Made by a program: the position numbers and the translations under genes. Below are positions 48,901 to 57,279 of a stretch of DNA of 64,000 bases, piece after piece (within the stretch, counting starts at the first letter, position 1; each line of letters starts with the position of its first letter). The stretch covers positions 62,001 through 126,000 of the forward strand of contig BLSF01000082.1 in the NCBI GenBank assembly GCA_012862575.1, in the 5' to 3' direction. The DNA comes from Parietichytrium sp. I65-24A. Its lineage: Eukaryota; Sar; Bigyra; Thraustochytrida; Thraustochytriidae. Under the pieces are notes generated by a model. That model did not search any database, had not been told where the DNA came from, and saw nothing but the letters and a program-made list of their open reading frames with translations.

Positions 48901-51811
48901 ACGCTCGGCTTGTTTGGCCAAAATTCTCAATGATGGCACAGAAAAATTTGATACCTTGCGCTCTCGTTAGCTTTTCGGCGTTCTTAACGTTTTGCACAAT
49001 GATTCCTAGAGCTCGGCAGCAATGCAGAATGGTGTCATAAACATACACGTGTCTGTTTTCCAGTGAAATCAATTTGGTCATGACACTCAAAACGCTTTCC
49101 AGAGCAGATCCACCGTCCAGGCTAGCCATGATCTCGCGTGCCTTGGGGAAACGGGCAGCTTGTACCAGAGTTTCCAGTAGGTAGGTTATCACCGAGCATG
49201 ACCTCTCACAAGCGCCGCCAATGTGCACGACACGCTCTTGTATCAACGAAATGATGTTGGAGATTACTACATCCTCACAGTGTTTACCTGAGTGTCGCAG
49301 AACAGCGCTCAATAGAAAGGCGGCGTTAGGCTCCTCTGGAAATGCGACGAGAATGTCTGTTACAAATACGGCTTCGAGCATATTCGCGAGTTTCTTTAAA
49401 AGGAACTGGTTCTCCCAGCGCTCGCTACACTGAAAGAGCAACGTGAAGATGTCAATGTTGCAGCGCCTTGCCTCGTCGGTCATTGCATCGGTGAGGTGGG
49501 ATATGTTGCTGATGTGCGTGTCCAGATGATCCACGAACCAGCTCTCGTCCAGCACCTTGGAGTCGACCAACGCGCGTATCCCTCTCAGGCAGGAAAGTTC
49601 ACAAGTCCTTAACCACCATTCATCCGGGTGTTCGGGAACGACTTCAGCTTCGACGTGTTCTGAAGTGCGCCCGGTGTCGCTGCTTCCGGTACCTTCTTGC
49701 TGAAGTTTCTTCAGGGCAATCCGCTCTCTCTCCTCTTCGGCCTTTTTCAAAAGAGTGATCTGCTGCGCCTGCTTAATCTTTAGGATCCGAAGCCACTCCT
49801 CGCGGACCATAAGCAAGCACCTGAACATCAAAGAGAAGATTGTCTCTAGAAGCTCTTTGCGGCTCTCGTATACTTCGTCAGACTCGGATTTCCTAGTTTT
49901 GACACCGTCTTGAGGAGAGTCATAGCCCTCCTCATCGGGGCCTTCAGAACGTGCAGAGTCGCCCCCGACTCGCGTCCATCTTCTTTTCTTGTGGAAAGTC
50001 GTCTTGAGTGCATGCATCGCCACGGCTAGAAGGAACATGGCGTGGCACAAAATGACCTGCTTAACTTTGCGCTGAATAAAGAGCTGATTTTCCCGCCAGC
50101 CACTGTCGAGACTCTGCAAGTATGGACCGAGCATAATCACTGAATTCTGTATGGCAAAGCCAACACCAAGTTCATGTGGTGCTGACTCGTCATCTGCGCT
50201 CATGGAGAGAAGGGTGGCTTGGTAAGCCCAATCTGCCAAAGAGAAGATTCGACGCACCGCGCCACTCGAAAGCAGTTGAGGAGAGCAAATTTCTTCTGGC
50301 ATGGACATGCATATTCTCGAAAGGGACGCGACCGATACTAAGATGGTCCCGAGATCCCCCCGCGCGAGCTCGCCATTTGTTTCGACATCATGCATCACCA
50401 TCACCGGTGACCCAAAAACATCCGAGAGCAGAGCAAACAGCGTGCAAAGGTGGTCCCCTGACTCCTCACAGCTGCTAGGCAAGCCGGTGTTATAAAGAAT
50501 GCCCAACGAGGCCGCCACAGTGTCTCCATCGTTCGACCGTCTTGCCACGTTCACCAGAAATTGTTCCGTGTCCAGCGATGTTCCCGCCACGTCTTCTTCA
50601 GCCTTGGCCACACAAGACGCAGCTCCAAGCAGCGCCGTGCAAGCCACTGCTGGGCACGTCGAGTAAACACTGGGTAGCGCAGACAAGAGCTGAGCAAGTT
50701 TGTCCACCAGAGGGTTTTCTTGCAGGGCCAAGAACTGAGTGCAGGCTTCGTCGTGCCAGCACGTATACCAAAGTAAGAAGCCGATGTAAGAAATTTCGAT
50801 GTTGGAGTCATTTCCCTCCAAGACGAGGTCGACGCAACGCACGACATATTCATTTAGGCTCTCCATGACAAGCGGGTTCTGCACGAGGGTGCAAATTTCA
50901 TATAAGACGTTTCCAATCGACCTCTGCAACTCTGCAGTCTTTTCTCCCGACGCAAAAACTTCAACAAGCTCAGTGAGCTTGTGAACGCTCTCTCGAATGA
51001 TGCGCTCGCTACGCTCTGGTCTGCGCAGCATGTATTCTTCCACGAGGTGAACATAGTCTCCTGGCGTGGCCAGCTGTCGCACGATTGTCGAGGATATTTC
51101 CGAACACCAGTACTCTGGAACCAAGACTTCAAATTTTGGGTCAATTGGTCGAAACACCTTGGCAGGCGAATCCTTGGTGGATTTATTGGGCTTTGTGCCT
51201 TTTGCCACAGGTTTCTTTGTGGTGTTGACCACGGCTGCGCGTCCTTTTGGCTTGCGTTTTAACTTCTTCTTCGCCTCTTCTTCTTCCTTTGCTCGACGTT
51301 CCAGCTCAGCCTGCTCGAATTCAAATAACGCAAGTTTGTCCTTCAAAACACGAGCCTTTTCCTCCATAATCTGTTCTCTGAACAACTCCAAAAGTTGTGT
51401 CGCCTTGTAGACGCATAAATGCCCATTGTCGTCTGTAAGCCAACCAGCTAATGTCTGCTGCCTTGCACGCGCTTCTTGACCCTCTTCTTCTTCGTCTTCT
51501 GCGCCTTCGTCTTGGAAGCTCACCTTCGCCTGGATTCTCCCTGCACAGTCCTCCGACGGCCCAAACGATCCGAGCAGCGAACACCCTCGCACGTCTTCAT
51601 TGAATCTCCTGCACTTCTCCTCCGCCTCCTCGCCCTCTGCGTTGCCCATCGCGCCGTGTGCTTCCGAAGACTCTTGGGCCGACTCGGCGTCGCCATTCCC
51701 GCCTTCTTCGCGGCTCGAGTCAGCGTCTTGGCGCAGCTTTGCTCGCTGACCTGCGCCGTGCGAGGCACTCTCCTCGGCGCCGCTGACGACAGCAACAACG
51801 CCACCGTTCAT
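45956..51811 (-). CDS. Giant helical-repeat (ARM/HEAT-like) protein of unknown function
   Basis: The 1951-residue protein has no enzyme domain I recognise. Residues about 1-110 are acidic and disordered. At about 115-210 there is WLTDDNGHLCVYKATQLLELF followed by a charged coiled coil (EQAELERRAKEEEEAKKKLK) and a Lys-rich stretch. From about 230 to 1280 there are many alpha-helical pairs with Leu/Ala patterns typical of armadillo or HEAT repeats (for example ANALVGLLYLSG, STLKLLRTLAMT). A second coiled coil is near 710-740. A basic, Ser-rich disordered zone (about 1300-1450) has proline-directed sites (LPGSPKS, SPRESP). The C-terminal 450 residues are again helical. A scaffold role is plausible; cilia, cytoskeleton or nucleus cannot be decided. 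The frame opens at TTG 51904; first ATG 51811. No intron over 5.9 kb. Confidence 0.85.
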   Translation of the reverse strand: MNGGVVAVVSGAEESASHGAGQRAKLRQDADSSREEGGNGDAESAQESSEAHGAMGNAEGEEAEEKCRRFNEDVRGCSLLGSFGPSEDCAGRIQAKVSFQDEGAEDEEEEGQEARARQQTLAGWLTDDNGHLCVYKATQLLELFREQIMEEKARVLKDKLALFEFEQAELERRAKEEEEAKKKLKRKPKGRAAVVNTTKKPVAKGTKPNKSTKDSPAKVFRPIDPKFEVLVPEYWCSEISSTIVRQLATPGDYVHLVEEYMLRRPERSERIIRESVHKLTELVEVFASGEKTAELQRSIGNVLYEICTLVQNPLVMESLNEYVVRCVDLVLEGNDSNIEISYIGFLLWYTCWHDEACTQFLALQENPLVDKLAQLLSALPSVYSTCPAVACTALLGAASCVAKAEEDVAGTSLDTEQFLVNVARRSNDGDTVAASLGILYNTGLPSSCEESGDHLCTLFALLSDVFGSPVMVMHDVETNGELARGDLGTILVSVASLSRICMSMPEEICSPQLLSSGAVRRIFSLADWAYQATLLSMSADDESAPHELGVGFAIQNSVIMLGPYLQSLDSGWRENQLFIQRKVKQVILCHAMFLLAVAMHALKTTFHKKRRWTRVGGDSARSEGPDEEGYDSPQDGVKTRKSESDEVYESRKELLETIFSLMFRCLLMVREEWLRILKIKQAQQITLLKKAEEERERIALKKLQQEGTGSSDTGRTSEHVEAEVVPEHPDEWWLRTCELSCLRGIRALVDSKVLDESWFVDHLDTHISNISHLTDAMTDEARRCNIDIFTLLFQCSERWENQFLLKKLANMLEAVFVTDILVAFPEEPNAAFLLSAVLRHSGKHCEDVVISNIISLIQERVVHIGGACERSCSVITYLLETLVQAARFPKAREIMASLDGGSALESVLSVMTKLISLENRHVYVYDTILHCCRALGIIVQNVKNAEKLTRAQGIKFFCAIIENFGQTSRALSGRSPAKRKHYEVLISTLKLLRTLAMTKSELFQATILCPEVLDTLFSLVCDEYDTDPCEWYRDANAKCKRLAASIVVSLPFKRDVGEPALIALARRFICLDYSEIPHVGLKQQAFGAKMLSRIDLSEYGHELLRRTKVTKMILSFACDRSDEIRQANALVGLLYLSGDNVKTQEHICASSLYRLLKLSWTSKSEFEQALVAKLIEQLAKNKVNRTRIYKAEIRARAVVTRWANEKLGTGANLEGARGDTNAALEEGNLDKNIPEEEVSAARELEAIMKLRKDYSKWLRKDLKVKTKKTIIPFAKKSSTAGEKTKSPMAKGGASPQGPQHLGELSDDIVRRASLCMSPRESPFWSFRDSILSPANNLSSVAMSNSKETGLEEAKFLHSTMYQPVKMLWTKNDTKGVSLPGSPKSEDLPPWKQTQAADPFLMMVEKVPRTEYTDDLDVPVERDVGKLTMMDLERASSDKGLVLGIKSVLGKASIHILYPKIEPLNPNLDASSLPLPRMDKCKLIDSWKLWDAGGNAIDTPIPLTVRMADANGDQLVKSEDEGAKLLESADTDSSLKFVLSNVGGAVYSRGASERLSFHMQEELVASPTAEIICHEENGPKIFTLFLHLYMVAKDSGKELDTVTEAFLERNGLSRLVKSAGVSSGPRCLLADSPLFVQSLKFERNVQLEWFVNYFLKLSPQDIETFCRVLSNIPLLSRLNALEDDAEKLRLSLVLADNAIFLRQLWSSWGGSPSNWASKIVAGSCDLFVDSKCVNLAANACEVYLDAGDTNSLEEEKALLAVSMFLIRIADMIPCPRKDIVFDVVGDPNDALSYFAIRKICGENLSIVGLDADAEKFLLRNQIFQVSDPAWQREAEKFERYAHASLSDRLKLLLNQLRRQLGLHLPLVDDRANVQILEIGRLVTQRHPGLPLRHAIRYVTKVIETRACDGVKFNAAETTEQLAQAFDLAQDICKGVVDTVVEMLTPESKVPAT

Positions 51812-53399
51812 CTCCTCTGCGTTCAGGAGGAGAACGCCAGCCTCATATATGCTTGCCTCGCGGTCAAAAGGCCGCCAGGAAGGCAACAGCAGGGTCTGAC
51901 GCAATGGGTTTCAACTCACAAACTCACAAGCCAATAGTCAAGGGCTTGTTCATGTGGACCTCGCCCAGGCCTTCGCGCCTTGGCGCCTCCAAGAGCTATG
52001 GATGGCAGCTGCAAAGTCCTTCAGCCTCGTCACATACCACAGTCCGAACGCACCCCACTTTACTTTTACAGCATTACAGCTTTACAGTCGACTGTGAATT
52101 CACTTCAAGTTGTGTATCTCACCTGTGCTGCCTGTCGCTGGAGACCGCAATGCGAGGTGCAAGACGCAAGATGCAAGAGTTGAACTGTCTTTCTGCTGAC
52201 AAGTTGATAACAACTCCTTTTCCCTTCTCCGTTCTACTTCCCAATCCCACACTTTGTTTGTTGAATTTTGATTGCAACACTTGTATGCTCTCTCCGCAGT
52301 CGAAAACCATTCGGCGATACTCACAAAGGTTTTTCGCTCTTCAACTTTGTCTGTCTCCATTTTCATCTGATCAATGCTAAGGTTTGTACTAGATGAGGAG
52401 CGTAGCGAACGGTCAAATTTGTGGAGGCAGATGTGATGTGCAGAGATGGTGGATACATATGGTTCACTTCTGCATCGATCGGAGTTGGTTTTTGGTTTTC
52501 GGTTGAGGAAATCGATGGCTAAATGCTGCGGATCGCGGAGCCATCTGGGCAAGGCGGCAGGTTGAGAAGGCGGATCGGAAGTCGCAAGTCGCAAGTCGCA
52601 AGTCTGTCAAGTAGAGTGCTTCAATCGTTTCGGCGCGGCTTTTGATACCTTCGAGTTGACTGACTGTCAAGGCATGCCTGCCGAAGGATATGACCAGGGA
52701 CTCGCACAAACCATGCGATGCCAAGTCTCACATATCATCAGAGTCCGAGTGCATGGAAACATGACCGTGAAAAAGAAAAGCCAAATGCTCCCAGTATCAA
52801 AAGCAGCGATGGCTCGGGGTATTGAAATTCAATACTCTTGAATTCCAAGAATCCCAAGCCATCAGCCCACCCTCCGCGCCCCACTCTCCAAACTCACTGC
52901 GAGCACCCCAATACCGTACGCGAGGACCCTTTCCGCCAGTACCAGCTCTCCTAGCAGCCTATCTTACTACGCGCACCCCTATTGAGCGCGTTAGCGATCG
53001 GTTGACAGAGCGACTGACTGACACATACAAAATACGCAACACTCACTCACACACACACACACTCACAAACACAAACTCTCTCTCTCATCTCGTTCGCTTG
53101 TCCGTGAGGCTTTAGCTTACGGAAACCGTGCTCTTCGCAGATTTGCGCTTAGTTTCGATGGATTGTTGAAAGGAGCAGCTTGAATTTGGAGAATTATTCG
53201 ACAGTGGGGGGTGGGTGCTGTCTATTTAGCTGTCAAAAAACACAGTTTTCTGGGAGGAATTGGTATACTTTGAGTGAAAAGACTCAAAAGACACAAGGCA
53301 TTTTCCGTGGAATTGGATTTCTGTGCGTAGCACGTTTTGGAGGCGAGCAAGGTGGTGTTGGATTGCACATCGGAGTCGTGGTTGGGAAAAGTGTGCGAT
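51812..53399. promoter_or_regulatory. Divergent region between the giant protein and the myristoylation-motif gene
   Basis: 1.59 kb. From 52850 to 53000 the plus strand is C-rich and G-poor, followed by ACAC and CTCT runs (53045-53095), the usual upstream order here. A triple AAGTCGC array is at about 52580-52602. Open frames at 51853-52594 are low-information. No gene is seen. Confidence 0.45.
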
Positions 53400-54065
53400 A
53401 TGGGCGCGAGGCAATCGTCGCGAGGGTTCAAATACTACGGGCCATCGAAGGATGCCATTGGGCAAACTCGCGCGTCGGCAGATGCGCATTCGGAAGTGCT
53501 GAATGAAAACGGTAGCGAAAGCGGCGCTGGTGAACAGCCCGCCCCAGAGAATGTGTTTATAGACCGGCCGCCCGTGCCAAACAGTTTAGTGATGTTGCCG
53601 GTGTATGCGCAGAGTGATTTGCTGGAATTGCTGTGCGGCGTCCTCCCCGCGGATGCAAATACTTTGAGAGATGTATGTGCGGTTGCGGACCTGCCCAAAA
53701 AGTCTACGGTCGTAGCATTTATCGAGCATCTTGCCGCAGCACTACAAGACGCTGAAAAGCCTGTGGCAAGGGGGGCTGATGTGCCCGAGTTTTGGGCAGA
53801 GTTTCAGGATAGGCTTCAGAGGATAGCTGCAAAGAGGCTTCGCCCCAGGAGATTCGTCGCGATGCTCTATGATTCGGGGGTCGCACCCTACTCGATGCAT
53901 TCAGGCGAAGCAGACTCAGAAGCTGGTGGCGCAGAAGGGGCGGATGGCGCTAGCGCCAGAAGAGCGAGTGCTGATGGGGGAGAAGAATCAGAGTTTGACG
54001 AGCTCGGGCTGCCCAAACTACGTTTGGAAATTCCAGACGATGGCTTTGCGGCATTGGCGTACTGA
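53400..54065 (+). CDS. Acidic protein with an N-myristoylation-type start
   Basis: The 221-residue protein starts MGARQSSRGFKYYG. Gly2 with Ser6 and basic residues after it match the N-myristoylation consensus, so membrane attachment by lipid is likely. A middle helical domain (about residues 65-165) reads NSLVMLPVYAQSDLLELLCG, then DLPKKSTVVAFIEHLAAAL and VPEFWAEFQDRLQRIAAKRL. I do not recognise it. The last 50 residues are Glu/Ala/Gly-rich. No kinase, EF-hand or GTPase motif is seen. The frame opens at TTG 53337; the Met at 53400 is the one that gives the myristoylation context. Confidence 0.7.
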   Translation: MGARQSSRGFKYYGPSKDAIGQTRASADAHSEVLNENGSESGAGEQPAPENVFIDRPPVPNSLVMLPVYAQSDLLELLCGVLPADANTLRDVCAVADLPKKSTVVAFIEHLAAALQDAEKPVARGADVPEFWAEFQDRLQRIAAKRLRPRRFVAMLYDSGVAPYSMHSGEADSEAGGAEGADGASARRASADGGEESEFDELGLPKLRLEIPDDGFAALAY

Positions 54066-54477
54066 GCTGATGCAAGAGTTTTGGAACTGTTGAACTTTCA
54101 ACACGTGCAAAGAATACCGGTCGTAGCGACCCGGCCTTGCTTTTACAGAGATCTGTAAACTTGCATTTTTGATTTGCTAATTCCAGATCAGAATTCATGT
54201 TATGGGGCTACGGATATTCGCGAAAGTATTCTAACAAAATGCAGACCAACAGTGTGGCTTCAAGAACACCCATTTGCTGCCCATAACTTCTGGTCTTTTA
54301 GTCATGAAGCAAGGACTTTGGCTCCGGAATTGTCTTGAAAAGCTGATTCTCAGTTCCAAGCCATGACGCGGGTGGCAACACGAAGTACAATTTCTTGGGA
54401 AGAAAGCAACTGTGCCTGTTTGGTTTCAACAAAATATAATGATCATGACACTTAACTTCTATTTTAAAATGCCACAA
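54066..54477. other. Convergent intergenic
   Basis: 412 bp with one ACCGGT (about 54115). No gene is seen. Confidence 0.5.
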
Positions 54478-57279
54478 TTATGACTCCGAACTTTTGGTAA
54501 ACGAGGCCCTACCTGAATTATCTCTCTCCGACCAATGGCGGTAGTTGTGCACGAGATTTTCCATCAAACACGGCATCTCGATAAATTCCGCAAACGGTTG
54601 AATAAGCGGCCGGCAAACGAAATCGATGAAACCCATCTGGGCCTTGTTTATATTCACGTTGTCACGGTCACAGAGGGGGTCGACAGCATAGTTTCCGGCT
54701 TTCTGGGCATCACCTTGACGGAAAAACTCTTCCTGTATGCGGTCGGTCCACTCAATATGACGTGATAAGGGCTTCGAAGAGTGCCCAATATCGGCAGCCT
54801 TGATAGCGATTTGTAATAAGAGAATGCTTTCCTCACTATCCAGCTGACTACTTCCCCCTGAGCTCAGGGACTCATTCGAATTACGTCGATTAAAAGGGCC
54901 AGGCTCTTCTGCCACCGTCTCTAGGACACTAAAGTTTACGTTCGCGCTTTCACGCTCCTTGAGGCGGGTCAAGAAGAGCTGAAAGCTTGAGACGTATTTC
55001 ATCGTTTGCGAAAGATCGGTCGCTAGCACAAGGTCGATAATAGTTTGTCGGATCTCCAGCCTTTGCTTTCGCGGAAGCCTAATAAGAAAGTTTCGCTTGT
55101 CCTCTTGCATAACCCTGAATGCTTCGGAAAGGTGAAAACGCTCGTTAGGGCTCTGATCATTATGCTGGATAGCAATGGGGTGACCTTGAGTAACCAGGAA
55201 CTGGTTTGTTCGTCCCGGGTGGTGGTAGTCATGTACTGCTGCTGCAACTATGGCCGCAAAAAGGTCCGCGTGGGACATTTCTTTGTAGATCTCAGACGCG
55301 TTTAAAAACACAAAAACGGACTGGATTACGTCGGCTGCATGGAAATTGTTGTGGTAAGGGTTTCTCAGGCGTTTGTGCTCTGCTTCGCTCTGCTCAAACG
55401 TCTGTCCATAGCAATAAGTGCGGTCTATGTGTTGCAAAAAGTTCATCAGCCTCGAGAAGCTGACGTCGATGAATGAAAGCGTTTTCTGGTGCGAAACGAT
55501 ACTATCGACCAATGCCGCGATCGGAAACTCAGTGGTTTTCACGAACCCAAGCACGTCAAAATCGTTCCAGCTGAGAACGTGTTTAAGATGGCCCTGCATC
55601 TCAGAGAGGGTGGCCAGATTTGCGCCCATCTTTCCGCGTTGCAAATACGATTCAAACTTGGCGTCCCTCGCATCCTCTTTCACGGCTGCTTTGTCCTTGA
55701 ATGCCGCACTTGCAGAGGTAGGGGATGCTGGGTGAACGACTGCATCGTTAGCATTCCCGGATATCTCCTCAATCTCCAAGTGCTTGTATGTGTCATTTGA
55801 AATCGCTACACTTTCGCGAACGATTGGCTTGCTGTCGTTGACCGTGGCTCGTTGCTTGCGATTCTTTTGGCGCCTTTGCTCCCAGCCGCTAGTAGCCTCG
55901 CTGAGCCACTCTTTGGTGTTGGCATCCAACTGTGAGCTCTGCTTTGCTCCTATGGAGACGTCGATATCTTGAAGGCTCTTGCTTTGCAGACGTTTTATAA
56001 CCTTTTCAAGGGTCTCGTGCATCGCCATGCTATTCGAAGCCTTGAGCTTGCGTTGAACGTCGCGTAGCTCATGAATACAGACCATGAGCGGCGACTCCAT
56101 CTCCACGTTGGACATATTTTCGTCGAGGATGCTTGCTTTCTGCCTCAAGATTTCGTTTTCTTCGTGTAGCAACTGGGTCTGCTCAAGCAAGTTGCGCTCA
56201 TTGTCCACGTGGCGATCAAAGGACGCACGCAGCTTACGGTTCCTTCTTAGCGCCTCGCGAGTCACCAAGGTCCGCTCAAAGAGCCCGCGAAGGCGAATTT
56301 CGCTCGTGATTGCGCCCCATGCGCAAATTCCTCCGAACAGGGCGAGCATGCAGCAGTCAAGCGGATTGAGAGCGACACCGACACCCAGCGAAATTCCAAG
56401 GTAGATAGCCAATACAAGGGCAGAGGATACCGTAGAAATGAATGCAAGTGATATGGAATTGGAAAGCGCGCTGAGAAACACCACCAGATTCATGAGCAGT
56501 AGACTGTCAGAGTTGGATTCGCAATATGTCAGGAGGATCCCATCAGCGAGGACTTCCTCCGATGAACAGTCTATATTCAATAATTTCAGCACCCGCCTCA
56601 TCTGAGTGATCACAAGCGTGGTGGCCTGTATGAGGACGAGAAGCACAGACTTCTTATATAGCGAACGAAAGGTTTTTTGCGCGCGAGACCTTCCGAATAC
56701 TGCCATGAACATCTTGAAGAGGAGACATGCGAGACTCAGAATCAGTCTGAACGCATACACGTAGTTGTTGCTCGGCTTGTTTGCCATGTCGTATATGATC
56801 ATGACGAGTTCAATGGGCATCAAAAGAAACAATATTTTCCGCAGCGCCGCGGAAGCCGTCCGCCGCTGTATCATCTGAAACTCGCCTTCAATTTTGGGGT
56901 CTTCAAACTCAAATGCGTGAAAGACCCGAATAAATAGACTTCTTGCTTGTGCGGGCTTGCGGTGGAGAGCGAGCCCCTCCTTTGGGTCCCACTCGCCTCT
57001 TATCATGCTCATTGTGGAGCTGTAGACGTGCCGCCTCATTTCCCCGATATCGGAGCCTCTTGTGGAGCTCGACGTAGGAGACACCTTGGAGGAATGGTGA
57101 CCAACCCGCATGCTATAAGCGTTTGCCGAAGTTCCCGTGGCAGATGACAGTGTGCTGTCCCTGCCCTTTAAGGTGCTTCCTGTGTCTCGGCGATTTCCGC
57201 CGCCACCAATCTCCACGGACGCCATTCCTGATGACCGATGGCTTGCAGCGACATGGTCACTTGCATGCATGCGCTCCAT
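54478..57279 (-). CDS. Membrane class I cyclic-nucleotide phosphodiesterase
   Basis: The enzyme hydrolyses cAMP and/or cGMP. Six hydrophobic helices lie at about residues 145-322, then a coiled coil (about 330-400), a disordered stretch, and the catalytic HD domain (about 590-915). Its metal-site motifs are complete: HNFHAAD, then HDYHHPG...N, the later KAADIGH, and VLATDL. The invariant Gln that selects the purine is in QMGFIDFV. The N-terminal 120 residues are Ser/Gly-rich. A six-helix membrane region joined to a class I phosphodiesterase is known in protists. It may shape the nucleotide pool near membrane channels, but no link to the channel at 1538-3271 is shown. The frame opens at TTG 57363; first ATG 57279. 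933 residues, no intron. Confidence 0.93.
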   Translation of the reverse strand: MERMHASDHVAASHRSSGMASVEIGGGGNRRDTGSTLKGRDSTLSSATGTSANAYSMRVGHHSSKVSPTSSSTRGSDIGEMRRHVYSSTMSMIRGEWDPKEGLALHRKPAQARSLFIRVFHAFEFEDPKIEGEFQMIQRRTASAALRKILFLLMPIELVMIIYDMANKPSNNYVYAFRLILSLACLLFKMFMAVFGRSRAQKTFRSLYKKSVLLVLIQATTLVITQMRRVLKLLNIDCSSEEVLADGILLTYCESNSDSLLLMNLVVFLSALSNSISLAFISTVSSALVLAIYLGISLGVGVALNPLDCCMLALFGGICAWGAITSEIRLRGLFERTLVTREALRRNRKLRASFDRHVDNERNLLEQTQLLHEENEILRQKASILDENMSNVEMESPLMVCIHELRDVQRKLKASNSMAMHETLEKVIKRLQSKSLQDIDVSIGAKQSSQLDANTKEWLSEATSGWEQRRQKNRKQRATVNDSKPIVRESVAISNDTYKHLEIEEISGNANDAVVHPASPTSASAAFKDKAAVKEDARDAKFESYLQRGKMGANLATLSEMQGHLKHVLSWNDFDVLGFVKTTEFPIAALVDSIVSHQKTLSFIDVSFSRLMNFLQHIDRTYCYGQTFEQSEAEHKRLRNPYHNNFHAADVIQSVFVFLNASEIYKEMSHADLFAAIVAAAVHDYHHPGRTNQFLVTQGHPIAIQHNDQSPNERFHLSEAFRVMQEDKRNFLIRLPRKQRLEIRQTIIDLVLATDLSQTMKYVSSFQLFLTRLKERESANVNFSVLETVAEEPGPFNRRNSNESLSSGGSSQLDSEESILLLQIAIKAADIGHSSKPLSRHIEWTDRIQEEFFRQGDAQKAGNYAVDPLCDRDNVNINKAQMGFIDFVCRPLIQPFAEFIEMPCLMENLVHNYRHWSERDNSGRASFTKSSES

